Positions 1 through 11,797 of a DNA stretch of 64,000 nucleotides are shown here, piece after piece. The position numbers and the translations under genes are program-made. The notes under the pieces were generated by a model. That model had not been told where the DNA came from. It searched no databases and saw only the letters and a program-made list of their open reading frames with translations. Location of the stretch: positions 413,212-477,211 of the forward strand of contig QKWP01000041.1 of assembly GCA_003550325.1 (NCBI GenBank), written 5' to 3'. The stretch's first letter is position 1, and every line of letters starts with the position of its first letter. The stretch is from Gigaspora rosea (taxonomy: Eukaryota > Glomeromycota > Glomeromycetes > Diversisporales > Gigasporaceae).

Positions 1-566
1 CGAAAACTCCAATCTAGGCACCATTTCACAAAATGAAACATTACTTTCCCAATACCAAATTTCAGATTCCCAAGCCCGGTGCCTTCACATGTTCCTGATC
101 GAAGTAACGAAGAAAGGAAAAATCTGAAGAAAGTTTGAAATATAAGATAGTGTTGCTAGAAAAAAATTATGATAAAAAAAAAGTTTATACTTATCTTGAT
201 TATCTTGTATAACTAGTGATATAAATTTTGTAACAGTAATATCCTTTTAAAAATACATTAAATAAACTATAATAGCATAAAAATGTTAATAGTTAAAAAA
301 AATTACAAATTATAAATAAAAAAAAATAAATTATAACTAGGAATCGAGAACCGATATAAGTCTAGAGCATAAAATCACATTAACAGTTTCAAACTCAATT
401 CGCATGATCAAATTTGACTAGTAATCATGTAAAGAATAATTTTAAAATAACTCAAAAGAAAATTGCATAAAGATTACAAAATTGTTATTTCAATAATATA
501 AATTAAAAATATTTTAGAACTGGAAAATTAAGCTGGATCAGTAGATCTGTAAACTGGATCATATAT
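1..566. other. AT-rich non-coding flank
   Basis: No credible coding frame is visible. From about 515 to 560 there is a ~45-bp segment (containing AGCTGGATCAGTAGATCTG) that recurs at about 905-950 inside the adjacent element, so the edge of that element carries a short direct duplication. Confidence 0.6.
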
Positions 567-1194
567 ATCAGCAAAAATATATATATGTAAACTTGTGCAA
601 GTTTTTACAGTATGTAAGAAAATCGTAAACTTACGTAAAATTTAGCATAATACTACATAAGTCTTACAATGTGTAAGAAAATCGTAAATGTACATAAAAA
701 TTTTATGTAAATTTACGATTTTCTTATGCACTGTAAAACTTGCATAGTTTTACACTAAACCTTTTATGTAAGTTTACGATTTTCTTATATATTGTAAAAA
801 CTTTCGAAAGTTTACGAAAATTTTTTACAATTTTTTATGAACTGTAAGAAATCGTAAATTTACGCTAAATTTCTTACATAAATATTCGAACCCTTTCGAA
901 ATATTTTAGGACCAGAAAACAAGCTGGATCAATAGATCTGTAACCTGGATCGCGCATTGGACTAATTTTTCGAAATAGTTCGAAATAGTTTGATGAAGTT
1001 CAAATTCTGTACTACAAGATCAGATTAGATCTTTTGTTTATAATTAGATCTTCTATTTTGTTTTTTTTACTTTTTTGTTTTTCATTTTTTGTTTTCGTTA
1101 GTTTTTTTTGTTTTCGTTTGTTTTTTTTGTTTTCGTTTGTTTTTTTTATTTTTTTATTTATTTTTATTTAATTTTTTTATTTTATTTTTATTTT

Positions 1195-2345
1195 GGCACT
1201 TTACAAGAAAAACAACCAACTTTTCAAAACCTTGCGCATGCCAACTATGACTTCTAACACTTTTAAGAACGCACCACCAGCAATTTCTAAATTTTAAAGA
1301 ACACTTCTTTAGAGAAATGACCCAAGTTTTAGCAAGTGTTCGCAAGTTTTTGCAAGTTTTTGCAAGTTCTTGCAAGGTTTCACTTCATTATTTTTTCGTT
1401 TCATGGTTTTTGTTTTTGTTTTTTTGGTTTATTTAAAATTTTTTTATTAATTTATTTTATTTTGGCACTTTGCAAGAAAAACAACCAACTTTTGAAACAT
1501 TGTGTATACCAACTACGACTTTCGACACTTTCAAGAACACATACTAGCAATTTCTAAATCTTCAAGAACACTTCTTTAGAGAAATAGTTGCAAGTTTTCG
1601 CAAGTTTTTGCAAGTTCTTGCAAGGTTTCGTTTCATTTATTTTTTCATTTCGTGCTTTTTGTTTTGTTTTTTTGGTTTATTTTTAAAATTGTTTTATTAA
1701 TTTATTTTATTTCAACACATTGCGAGAAAAACAACAACTTTTCGAATCCTTGCGCATGCCAACTACGACTTTTGATACTTTCAAGAACACACCCCAGCAA
1801 TTTCTAAATCTTCAAGAATGCTTCTTTAGAGAAATGGGAGCAAGTTTTTGCAAGTTTTTGCAAGTTCTTGCAAGGTTTCATTTCATTTATTTTTTCATTT
1901 CATGCTTTTTGTTTTTGTTTTTTTGGTTTATTTTTAAAATTTTTTTATTAATTTATTTTATTTTGATACTTTGTGAGAAAAACAACAATTTTTGAAACCT
2001 TGCGCATGCTAACTATGACTTTTGACACTTTCAAAAACACACCCCAGCAATTTTTAAATTTTCAAGAACGCTTCTTTAGAAAAATATGCACAGGTTTTTG
2101 CAAGTTTTTGCTAGTTTTTGCAAGTTCTTGCAAGGTTTCGCTTTATTTTTTTTTTGTTTCGTGTTTTTTGGTTTTGTTTTTTTTGGTTTATTTTTAAATT
2201 TTTTTATTAATTTATNTTTTTTTTGGTTTATTTTTAAATTTTTTTATTAATTTATTTTATTTCAGCACTTTGTGAAAAAAACAACAACTTTTCGAAACCT
2301 TGCGCATGCCAACTACTACTTCTGACACTTTCAAAAATGATAGAA
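1195..2345 (+). repeat. ~255-bp tandem repeat, about five units, inside element L
   Basis: Each unit holds a run of GCAAGTTTTTGCAAGTTCTTG, a T-rich stretch, a segment like GGCACTTTGCGAGAAAAACA, then CTTGCGCATGCCAACTACGA and a TCAAGAACGCTTCTTTAGAG tail. The CTTGCGCATGCCAAC landmark recurs at roughly 250-270 bp spacing. The short hydrophobic reading frames here are by-products of the T-rich repeat, not genes. Confidence 0.8.
2216..2216. other. Single-N contig join
   Basis: The ~39 bases before the N (a T-rich stretch ending TTTTTTTATTAATTTAT) are repeated directly after it. This looks like two contig ends that overlap but were joined by one N instead of being merged. The apparent repeat number of the surrounding array is therefore unreliable. 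Confidence 0.7.
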
Positions 2346-2565
2346 AACAAAGAAGCGAAGATAATAGCTAACTGTGAGATGAGTGAAAATAAGTATATAG
2401 GGCTAGTTTTTTGTATATAGAAATAGAATTAGATGCAACAAAGTGCAAAAGTAGTTTAAAATATTTGTAATAATGTAAATTAATACGTAATATATAATAA
2501 AATATATAATATTAATTAAAAATATATATTTAATAAATGTAAAATATAATATATAATAATAATAA

Positions 2566-2927
2566 GGGTTTTAATTTATAGTGCTATAGCACTGTAGTGC
2601 TAGGGCATTTTAACCAATTAAAATTTAAGATCAGGTGTAACATGTAAATCAGGTTTGTGTAACAAAAATAAAAAAATTTTTAAAAAATTAATAATATCTT
2701 TAAATTTTGTCTAAAAAACTATCTTTTGGGCTCTAATAAAAAAAATTTCTTGCAAAATTTTACTATAAATACTATCTAACTCTAACTTATTATTTTTACC
2801 CTTACTCTAATATTAAAGAAGTTTTATTTTGTTTTGTTAAAGGTTGTTTTGATTTACTTGTTACACCAATTTTGTTTATTACATATAGGGTAGCACTGTA
2901 GTGCTATAGCACTATAATAATATTCTC
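2566..2927. mobile_element. PIF/Harbinger-like MITE (362 bp) nested in element L
   Basis: The terminal inverted repeats are GGGTTTTAATTTATAGTGCT on the left and the complement of GAGAATATTATTATAGTGCT on the right, continuing through TATAGCAC palindromes. A 3-bp TAA lies on each side (2,563-2,565 and 2,928-2,930). Copy 2 of element L lacks this segment at the matching place (about 5,510), which serves as an empty site. No coding capacity. Superfamily is inferred from the TWA-type duplication and the GGG/GAG ends. Confidence 0.75.
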
Positions 2928-3549
2928 TAATAATAAATAAAAAATAAAAATTTTATAATAAATTGCGAAACCGTGCGAAATATTGCGAAATTCTGTAAAA
3001 AGCATGATTATGTGAATATGTATTTCATTTATTTATTTTTTAAAAAATTTTGAAAATTTGCAAAAATTTGCAAAATGTTGCGAAACAATGCGAAAACATC
3101 AAAAAATATGCGAAAATATTACTCCTGCGATCCTGCAACCCCCAAAGGGGCATTTTTTTTATTTTGCATTGTATTATAAGATTTTCGAAATATTACGGCA
3201 ATAACAACGTAAGATTACGTATATATCTGCTATAGTGTAAACTTATGTAATTATTACTCTACGTAATACTCTGAACTAATCGTAAGATTTTCGCAAGTTT
3301 ATGCTTGTGTAAAAACTTACGGAGGTTTACGCATATTTTTTTTGCTAATGAAAGACACAACATCGAAAAATAAAAGTAACAACTCTAAACTTATACCTAC
3401 ATTGTTATAGTCGAGTTTGGTGCCCTGGGAATTCGTAGCGCAAGGGTTGGGTTTTGTGATCGGATTAGGATTTGCATGAATAGCATAATCACGATTTAAT
3501 TAAAAGTCTAAAATAGTGATTGCATGAACATAATAGTCATTAGCAATTA

Positions 3550-5930
3550 CATCAGCAAAAATATATATGCGTAAACTTGCACAAGTTTTTATGGTATATA
3601 AGAAAATCATAAACTTACGTAAAATTTAGCGTAATACTACTAAGTTTTACAATGTGTAAGAAAATCGTAAATTTACGTAAAAATTTTATGTAAATTTACG
3701 ATTTTCTTATGTACTGTAAAACTTGTATAGTTTTACACTAAACCTTTTACATAAGTTTATGATTTTCTTATATTGTAAAAACTTGCGAAAGTTTATGCTA
3801 AATTTTTTACAATTTTTTTATAAACCATAAGAAATCGTAAATTTACGCTAAATTTCTTACATAAATATTCAAACCATTTCAAAATATTTTAGGACCAGAA
3901 AACAAGCTGGATTAATAGATCTGTAACCTGGATCCACATTAGACTAATTTTTCGAAATAGTTCGAAATAGTTCGATGAAGTTCAATTTCTGCACTACAAA
4001 ATCAAATTAGACCTTTTGTTTATAATTAGATTTTCTATTTTGTTTTTTTTTCACTTTTGTTTTTTATTTTTTGTTTTCGGTTGTTTTTTTTTGGTTTCGT
4101 TTGTTTTTTTTGGTTTTGTTTGTTTTTTTTAATTTTTTTATTTATTATTTTTTAATTTTTTTTATTTTATTTTTATTTCGGCACTTTAAAAAAAAACAAC
4201 CACTTTACGAAACCTTGTGCATGCCAACTACGCCTTTTGCACATTCAAGAACATACCCCCAGCAAATTTTTAAATTCAAGAACGCTTCTTTAGAGAAATG
4301 GCGCAAGTATTCACAAGCTTTCGCAAGATTTTGCAAGTTTTTGCAAGTTCTTGCAAGGTTTCGCTTTATTTATTTTTTCGTTTCATGTTTTTTGTTTTTG
4401 TTTTTTTTGGTTTATTTAAAATTTTTTTATTAATTTATTTTATTTTGGCACTTTGCGAGAAAAACAAACAACTTTCGAAACATAGCGCATGCCAACTACG
4501 ACTTTTGACACTTTCAAGAAACATACCAGCAATTTCTAAATCTTCAAGAATGCTTCTTTAAAGAAATGTTCGCAAGTTTTTGCAAGTTTTTGCAAGTTTT
4601 TGTAAGTTTTTGCAAGGTTTCATTTCATTTATTTTTTTATTTTGTGCTTTTTGTTTTTGTTTTTTTTGGTTTATTTTTAAAATTTTTTTATTAATTTATT
4701 TTATTTCGGCATTTGGCAAGAAAAACAACAACTTTTCGAAACCTTGCGCATGCCAACTACGACCTCCGACACTTTCAAAAACACACCCTAGCAATTTCCA
4801 AATTTCAAGAATGCTTCTTTAGAGAAATGAGTGCAAGTTTTCGCAAGTTTTTGCAAGTTCTTGCAAGGTTTAGCTTTATTTTTTTTGTTTCGTGTTTTTT
4901 GTTTTTGTTTTTTTTGGTTTATTTTTATATTTTTTTATTAATTTATTTTATTTTGGCACTTGCGAAAAAAACAACAACTTTTCGAAACCTTGCGCATGCC
5001 AACTATGACTTCTGACATTTTCAAGAACACACCTCTAGCAATTTTTAAATTTCAAGAACGCTTCTTTAGAGAAATGTGCACAAGATTTCGCAAGTTTTTG
5101 CTAGTTTTTGCAAATTCTTGCAAGGGTTCGCTTTATTTTTTTTGTTTTGTGTTTTTTGTTTTTGTTTTTTTTTGGTTTATTTTTAAATTTTTTATTAATT
5201 TATTTTATTTCAGCACTTGCGAGAAAAACAACAACTTTTCAAAACCTCGCGCATGCCAACTACGACTTCCGACACTTTCAAAAATGATAGAAAACAAAGA
5301 AGCGAAGATAATAGCTAACTGTAAGGTGAGCGAAAATAAGTGTGTAGGGCTAGTTTTTTGTATATAGTAATAGAATTAGGTGCGACGAAGTGCGAAAGTA
5401 GTTTAAAATATTTGTAATAATGTAAAAATAATACGTAATATATAATAAAGTATGTAATATTAATTAAAAATGTATATTTAATAAATGTAAAATATAATAT
5501 ATAATAATAATAAATAAATAAAAAAATATTATATTAAATTGCGAAACTGTGCGAAATATTGCGAAACTCTGTAAAAAAGCATGATTATGTGAATATGTAT
5601 GTCGTTTATTTATTTTTTAAAAAATTTTGAAAATTTGCGAAAATTTGCAAAATATTGCGAAACAATGTGAAAACATCACAAAATATGCGAAAATATTATT
5701 CCCTTGATTCTGCAACCCCCAAAGGGGCAACTTTTTTATTTCGCATTGTATCATAAGATTTTTGAAATATTATGCCAATAACTTACGTAAGATTACGCAC
5801 TGATGTACTATAGCGTAAACTTACGTAATTATTACCCCTACGTAATACTCTAAACTAATCATAAGATTTTCGCAAGTTTACACTTGCGTAAAAACTTGCG
5901 GAGGTTTACGCATATTTTTTTTTGCTGATG
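3550..5930 (+). mobile_element. Element L copy 2 with TA target duplication
   Basis: The left end is CATCAGCAAAAATATATATG and the right end is CATATTTTTTTTTGCTGATG, giving inverted ends of about 40 bp that continue through a GCGTAAAC motif. TA flanks both sides (3,548-3,549 and 5,931-5,932). The order of internal blocks matches copy 1 without the nested MITE. A spacer of about 200 bp (3,351-3,549) with no gene separates the two copies. No transposase frame is present. A TA duplication suggests Tc1/mariner or a relative, but the ends alone do not settle it. Confidence 0.8.
4190..5290 (+). repeat. ~255-bp tandem repeat, five units, in element L copy 2
   Basis: The landmark CATGCCAACTACGA recurs near 4,219, 4,488, 4,749, 4,996 and 5,253. 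Units are shared with copy 1. The overlapping small hydrophobic frames are repeat by-products. Confidence 0.8.
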
Positions 5931-5932
5931 TA

Positions 5933-6186
5933 GTAATAATAAAGATTGCATGAACAATGAACAGTAGTAATAAATAGGGATTAGTAATTAATAAATAAGG
6001 CATCAATCGAAAAGGGAAAATGCCAGAATTGAGTTTGCTTAGTGAAAACAATCTTAGTGAATAAACTGCTATCTGTGTGAATACATAATTGGTGGAAATA
6101 CATAATCATCGAGTATATTAGCCAAGCAAGTAAAGAGTGATAGTAAAGCTAAAGAATACATAATAAACTTCGTGATATATCTGAAG
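5933..6186. other. Non-coding spacer
   Basis: AT-rich sequence between element L copy 2 and a tandem repeat. No gene or recognisable element seen. Confidence 0.5.
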
Positions 6187-6800
6187 AGTTTTTTAACTAT
6201 GATACTGAAAGTATAAACGATACTAAAAGTATGAACCAGAAGATATGAAATTAGCACTATAGTTAAAGCGACAACTCCAAAGATTTATAAAAAAAAACAT
6301 ATTTTCCAAAACTTAGACAAATCGTTCAATTCCACCTATAGAATTATGAAAAAGCTTTCATTTATCAATCTTTACTATGCTTAGATCTAGTAAGTTTTCC
6401 AACTATGATACTGAAGGTATTAATCGAACTAAAAGACATAAAATCAACACTATATCATATTGACAAACAAAGGTAACAACTATAAAAAGAATGTATCAGC
6501 AATGTTTAAATAAAGCAAATTCTTTTTAAAAAAAGGATACTTCTCTGAAACATAAACAATCACTCAATTCCACCTATAGAATCAAGAATGAGTTTTCATC
6601 TGTCAATTCTTACTATGCCTAGATCTAGAAAGTTTTCTAACTATAATACTATAAGTATGAACTGAACTAAAAGACATGAAATCAACACTATATCATATTG
6701 ACAAACGAAGATAACAACTACAAAAAGAATGTGCTAGTAATGTTTAAATAAATAATAAAATAATTTTTTTTTAAAAAAAAAAGATACTTCCCAAAACTTA
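6187..6800. repeat. ~205-240-bp tandem repeat, three units
   Basis: Units begin near 6,187, 6,395 and 6,632 with AGTTTT(C/T)(C/T)AACTAT(G/A)ATACT. Each contains TCAATTCCACCTATAGAAT or a decayed form of it, and the first two end in CTTAGATCTAG or CCTAGATCTAG. Units differ by scattered substitutions and small indels, so the array is not recent. Confidence 0.75.
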
Positions 6801-7900
6801 GACAAATTGCTCAATCTATCTACTAAAATAAAGTGTTAAAAAAAAAAAAGAGAGAACAAATTAGAGCCAAGAAAATATACCTAAAGTGACAATAAGACAA
6901 TTCAATAACAACACCAACAACAACTACAGCGAAGGCTCTGTTCAAGAAAATCAGAATCTATGAAAGAAGTATTACTGTATTACAGTATTAGTACAGTAGT
7001 ACTGTACAAAAAAAAATTAAACCAAATAAAAAAACTCATCTGTCAAAATAATCTTGTAATTATGCGTCACGTGTGTGAACAGACAAAAAATTTCCAAATT
7101 ACATTACTAATATGTTGATCACTAATAATTATGTTGATGCATCAAAAAGGAAGCTTTATGTGGCTTAGATGTATCAAAAACGTAACTTCTGTATCACATA
7201 GTGCATAAAAATTGAGTGTCTGTCGCTATACTCCGGACAATTAAAAAACAATAAATTATAAATAAAAAAATAAAGTATAAAAAAAATAAATTATAACTTA
7301 ATAAATAAAAAATAATTTAAATAAATAATTTAAATAAATAAAAAAAATGGTAAAAGTAAAGAACGAAAAAAAATAAAATAAAATAAAAAAAGAAAGTAAT
7401 AAAAAAATAATAAAAATAAAAACAAAAAAAATAGAAAAAACAATAAAAAAAAAAGAAAAAAATCAATAAAAAAAATAAAAAAATAAAAAAAAATCGAAAA
7501 AAATAAAAAAAATAATAAAAAATTCGAAAAAAACAATAAAAAAAATAGAAAAAATAAAAAATTGAAAAAAATAAAAAAAATTCGAAAAAACAATAAAAAA
7601 AATAAAAAATAAAAAAATCAAAAAAATAAAAAAATTCAAAAAAAACAATAAAAAAATCGAAAAAAATAAAAAACAAAAAAAATACAGACGATAATATATA
7701 TATATATGTATACAGTAGAGTAAAATAAAAAAAAACTCGAAAAATCGATAAAAAAATCAATAAAAATAAACCCCATTTAACAAAAAACAATCGTATTTAA
7801 GTCTTACCAACTAATTTTATAATTTATAAAATCAATAAATTTAAAATTGATAAAATTAAAATAAAAAAACCCTGATAAAATTAAAATTAATAAAATATAA
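6801..7900. other. Low-complexity A-rich stretch
   Basis: Between about 7,250 and 7,800 the + strand is almost entirely AAAAAT/AAAAAAC-type sequence. The long Phe-rich frames on the minus strand are a direct consequence of this composition. A short palindromic ACAGTATTAGTACAGTAGTACTG-like stretch sits near 6,980-7,005. No gene seen. Confidence 0.7.
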
Positions 7901-7925
7901 AAAAAAAGTACAGAAATACGTATGT

Positions 7926-7990
7926 GAGAATAAAAGTAAATTCCAGTTATTCCTTATTATGGGAATAACGGAAACTTACTTTTATTCCCA
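7926..7990. repeat. 65-bp near-perfect palindrome (hairpin)
   Basis: The left arm GAGAATAAAAGTAAATTCC pairs with the right arm GGAAACTTACTTTTATTCCC around a short TTATTAT centre. Arms are about 28 bp with few mismatches. It may be a very short foldback element or a cruciform-forming site. No convincing target duplication seen. Confidence 0.6.
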
Positions 7991-8189
7991 CCAACATGTT
8001 ATTTCAAATTTTAAATAAAAAAATCAGAATAAAAATAATAATAAAAAAAAGTGAATAAAAAACAGTGTTTTTTTTACTTTATTTATTTATTTATTTTCGG
8101 GTTGGTTTGTTTATTGATTTTCTCGTGTTCTTACTAGCAGATAAGTATTGAAATTATAATTTTGGAGATTATTGCAGATTATAATAGGC

Positions 8190-8555
8190 GGCGCCTATTA
8201 TAATTTGTGAAGATTATATTTTTTAAATATTTGTACAGATTTTTTGCTAAAAATCTGCAAAGAACTGCAAAAATCTAAATTTTGAAGATCTTTGTAATTT
8301 TTTAAATAAGATTCTGCACTTATTTGATAAATTTGAAGATCACTACAAATTATTAATATTTTTATTTTTCCGATTCTATTATAATCTGCAAATATTATAT
8401 TTTTAAATTTTTCACCAGATTTTTGGCAAAAAATCTGCGAAAAAATGCAAAAATCTAAATTTTGAAGATCTTTGCAATTTTTTAAACAAAATTCTGCACT
8501 TATTTGATAAATTTGAATATTACTACAGATTATTAATCTTTTTATTTTCTGATGT
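8190..8555. repeat. ~185-bp direct duplication
   Basis: Two adjacent units share AAAAATCTAAATTTTGAAGATC and ATTCTGCACTTATTTGAT (first unit about 8,195-8,385, second about 8,386-8,555). Divergence is low to moderate. Both contain AATCTGC(A/G)AA repeats. Confidence 0.7.
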
Positions 8556-8792
8556 GAGACAAATCCAATGGTACAAAGCTTATTTAATTCTAATCACTAA
8601 TCACAATATATAATCAATTATTTGCCAGGTTTAAACTTTATCAAATTCTTCCAAGATTTATTTTTGTACAGCATATAATTATATTATTATAATTGAGTAA
8701 CCAGAATAAAATGATATTCATAGTATTTGATTCATCTTGATAAGATAATCAAATAGTATAACAAACATCCAATTCTGATTGCTAAATTATAC

Positions 8793-9255
8793 TTGATAAC
8801 CACTAAATCAATTTTGATAAAATTTTTTATTTGAATTCTCTAAATTTTTATAAATCCAATAAAAAAAAGTTCACTAAATTTGACTTAGTGATTGTCAAGA
8901 TATTATTATTCAAAGTTTGAAAATTTTAATATCAACAGTCTTGACAACCACAAAGTCAGTTTTAATGATCTTTTTTTTTATTTGAATTCTACTAATTCAT
9001 AAAATACAAATAAAAAAAACTATCAAATTTGGCTTGATAGTTGTCAAATATTATTGTCACTATATCTCAAAAAAAAAGTCTAAAAAAATTTTTGCACAGC
9101 CTTTATTTTAATAGTTAGTTTGAATTTTTAAAACTTTGAGAAATAATATCTTGACAACCATCAAGCCAAATTTGATAAACTTTTTTATTTAAATTCTATG
9201 AATCTGTAGAATTCAAATCAAAAAAGTTTATTAAATAGTTGTCAAATATCATTAC
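8793..9255. repeat. Three successive ~105-bp palindromes of one family
   Basis: Palindromes lie at about 8,793-8,893, 8,937-9,047 and 9,148-9,250. Each has left arms like TTGACAACCATCAAGCCAAA, a TTTTTTATTTGAATTCT turn, and right arms like TTTGGCTTGATAGTTGTCAA. Spacing is irregular. They look like repeated insertion or amplification of one foldback unit. No coding sequence. Confidence 0.65.
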
Positions 9256-9436
9256 TCAAGGTCAAAAAAAATTCAAAAATTTTGCGAGTTTGAATAACAA
9301 TTTTTTAATTTTTTTTTAACTTAATAAACAATTTTAATCTTTTAATACATCTTTATTTAAACATTTTAATATTTGGAATCTGTAACTATGAATTAAAATG
9401 GTAGTAGTCTATGGCAGTAGTAGATAAAACATGTTT

Positions 9437-9527
9437 AAATAGGCAATTCCTGTAGTTGGGTTGCAGGTATGGTAGCTAGTGTAGAACCTTTGGGTGGACT
9501 ACTTAAATTGGGCACCAAAAGTGGGAC
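9437..9527 (+). mobile_element. 3'-region fragment of the long SINE family
   Basis: Sequence from TTTAAATAGGCAATTCCTG to CTACTTAAATTGGGCACC matches the 3' part of the full SINEs at 28,161-29,208 and 38,371-39,398. It stops where a TA-flanked MITE begins (9,533), suggesting the MITE inserted in or next to it. Confidence 0.65.
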
Positions 9528-9532
9528 AGTTA

Positions 9533-9665
9533 ACCCAGTGATCGAATAAACAAATAATGACGTCATTTGTTTACCAGAATTAAACCAAACTTGCCTAAAA
9601 ATACCCTAACCTAACCCTAACTTAAGCTGAATGTTTGTCATGTGAAGTTGTGATGATCACTGGGT
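9533..9665. mobile_element. 133-bp MITE carrying telomere-like repeats
   Basis: Ends are ACCCAGTGATC and GATCACTGGGT, flanked by TA on both sides (9,531-9,532 and 9,666-9,667), a Tc1/mariner-like pattern. The interior holds CCCTAACCTAACCCTAACTT (from about 9,603), an interstitial match to the TTAGGG telomere repeat. Confidence 0.65.
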
Positions 9666-9744
9666 TAGCTCTTTTTCAATCTACCCTTTTATTACAATGA
9701 TCGTCACAAAATTCATCGGAAGTGATCTTTAGCCAGAAATTGCT

Positions 9745-9822
9745 TAGGTTCGTCAATCGTCATAGGATTCATCAATCGTCATAGGTTACATCAATTACCA
9801 TAGGTTTCTTCAATCGTCAGGC
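9745..9822 (+). repeat. ~19-bp minisatellite, four units
   Basis: Imperfect units of the type TTCATCAATCGTCATAGG follow each other with small changes. Nothing coding is associated. Confidence 0.6.
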
Positions 9823-10672
9823 ATCATTAATTTATATTTGGTTGGTGCAAAAATCACGTGAATGGTAGGAGTCCGGATACTCTCAGATCATGAGACCACA
9901 GTAATGTAATAAACTACTGATAGTAATTACTTATTAATAATTACATTGATGTTTATATTTGTAAAGATAATTCTTTTATTGTTTCATGCTTCATTTTTTT
10001 TTATTTATTATATTCAAATCGATCTTTATCGCCCTGTATTATATTTTTCTCTTCAACACTTTATTAATTCGCAAGGATATGGCTTCGTAGCTCGTGAAAT
10101 TCGTTATATAATGAATGCCTAAATATACTTAAAAATTCCGATCTTCAGTGTAACCCGAAGATTCAAAGGTTCTTTGCATTGTCGTAACAGAAGAACTGCA
10201 CATGCCTAAACAATATAGGAATAGCTTGGGAATGCAAGTTTGTCATGTCGAGAATTTTACGAAATAATCTGTGCTATCCATCAGGCGAGTATGACAGTCA
10301 TTAAAAAACTTGGAAAAAGGTAAATTTATAGTTTTTTTTTAAAAAAAAAATTGTACTGTATTAATTATCTTCTTATTAAATTCGGGTTAGACAAGACACC
10401 CGACCAGATTCCTGCCGTTATCAAAAAACAAATGCAGATGTATTCTACGCGGGAATGCAAAAATTATTAATTACATTGTTAAAATATATATGAATATTCG
10501 AATGTATGAAAATTTAGCTAGCATTTAATATCTGATATTTAGGCGAGCATATAGTAATCCATTTTTATTGCTTTTACTTATTTGTTTATTTATTTATTTA
10601 TTTTATTTAATTTTTTAATTTTTTTTCATTATCATTATAATTATTATTAATGTTATTTCTAAATTTTTTCGG

Positions 10673-10717
<45 letters not shown>

Positions 10718-11374
10718 TGTTAAATGGACACCGATTCTAAAATGACACTTCATTTCACGATTCACAATAACACATGTCAATTCAAAATCGACATAAATTC
10801 AGAAATGACGCGTAACACATAATATTGCTTCAATAATTTTATTCTGCCTTAATCGTTTCCTTTTTTTTGATAGACTAAACATCTTCTGAATTTTGAAGAA
10901 CTATTGTATTCTTATTCTTCTAAAATATAAGTTTTTAATATCTATTTTTAATAAATTGCCAAGTTGCACATCACCATATACTAAAATGATATTTTGAACT
11001 GATTAAGCTTATATGCACAGCATCAAGTCAATTTATACACTAATGAAGATATAAAATGTCTATAGACTAAATAATTTTGATCCTAAGACGACTGACTTAT
11101 TTAGAAATAGAATATTTAAATCAAATTTTACTCTAGATTAAAAGGTTCGGTTAAAGTATGGCTACACTCCAAGTTTTATTCAAGAAATAGCTTAATAGAT
11201 AACACCCGAAAGCTTGATCACTAAGTGTTTGATTATAGCAAAAAAAACATTCCTTATAAATTTTACTATACCCTTAACTTTATCTATAAGTGCTATTACT
11301 TTAAATTTATGCGTAATTTACGTGTTGCACTTAGTATTCTTTGGTTAGTTCTTAATAATGGTGGACGATTGTGG

Positions 11375-11468
<94 letters not shown>

Positions 11469-11519
11469 TATTATTATTATATTTAAAAATATCAATAATT
11501 ATGAACTCATCATAATTTG
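9823..11519. other. Intergenic region with two TTA microsatellites
   Basis: No credible coding frame. (TTA)n runs lie at about 10,675-10,715 and a much longer one at about 11,376-11,470; the latter produces a spurious poly-Tyr frame. Interior sequence is otherwise unremarkable AT-rich DNA. Confidence 0.6.
11376..11470 (+). repeat. (TTA)n microsatellite, about 31 units
   Basis: Uninterrupted trinucleotide run upstream of the F-box gene. Likely length-variable between strains. Confidence 0.9.
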
Positions 11520-11797
11520 ATACAAGAAATTTTGCTATAAACATGACTATCTTTTTATATTGTATAAATTGGTAGTCAAATATGATATTAAATATGATGG
11601 ATTACGTGTGTTTAAATGATCGGACGCGTGCAGAGAGATACGTATACAAATTAAGCCCTAATTTGGGTAATGCACATGATAAATTACATGTGACAACTTT
11701 GTGCATGCGTAACGTATTACAATGCGAAAAACGTAGTACATAAATATACAGCCTTCAAATTCTCACCAAACACAAAAAAGTCGTTCACCTTTTTCTT
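11520..11797 (+). promoter_or_regulatory. Upstream region of the F-box gene with TATA-like box
   Basis: ATAAATATA at 11,740-11,748 lies about 50 bp before the start codon, a plausible TATA-like element. This stretch is less AT-rich than the surroundings, with several CG-containing words (CGGACGCGTG, ATGCGTAACG), as expected of a retained promoter. The transcription start is not determined. Confidence 0.4.

Larger units (their letters stand above)
567..3350 (+). mobile_element. Element L copy 1, large non-autonomous TIR transposon
   Basis: The left end reads TCAGCAAAAATATATATATG and the right end closes with CATATTTTTTTTGCTAATG, its inverted partner. The same termini bound copy 2 (3,550-5,930), and one end starts copy 3 (25,099). 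Inside, in order: a subterminal palindromic block of GTAAG/TTTACGATTTTCTTA motifs (about 605-860), a ~255-bp tandem array (about 1,195-2,345), a nested 362-bp MITE, and a right subterminal block rich in GCGAAA and CTTACG motifs. No transposase frame is visible, so it is inferred to be mobilised in trans. A single N lies inside it at 2,216. No clear TSD is seen for this copy. Confidence 0.75.

Noticed and set aside
7317-7790. 157-residue Phe-rich membrane-like protein on the minus strand
   Set aside because: The frame is simply the complement of an A-rich low-complexity tract, and several overlapping frames give the same Phe/Ile/Leu text.
9603-9621. Chromosome end or telomere fusion
   Set aside because: The CCCTAA tract is only a few units long and lies inside a short TA-flanked MITE.
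11225-11515. 96-residue frame with a long poly-Tyr run
   Set aside because: The core is a (TTA)n microsatellite and the flanks show no coding signal.
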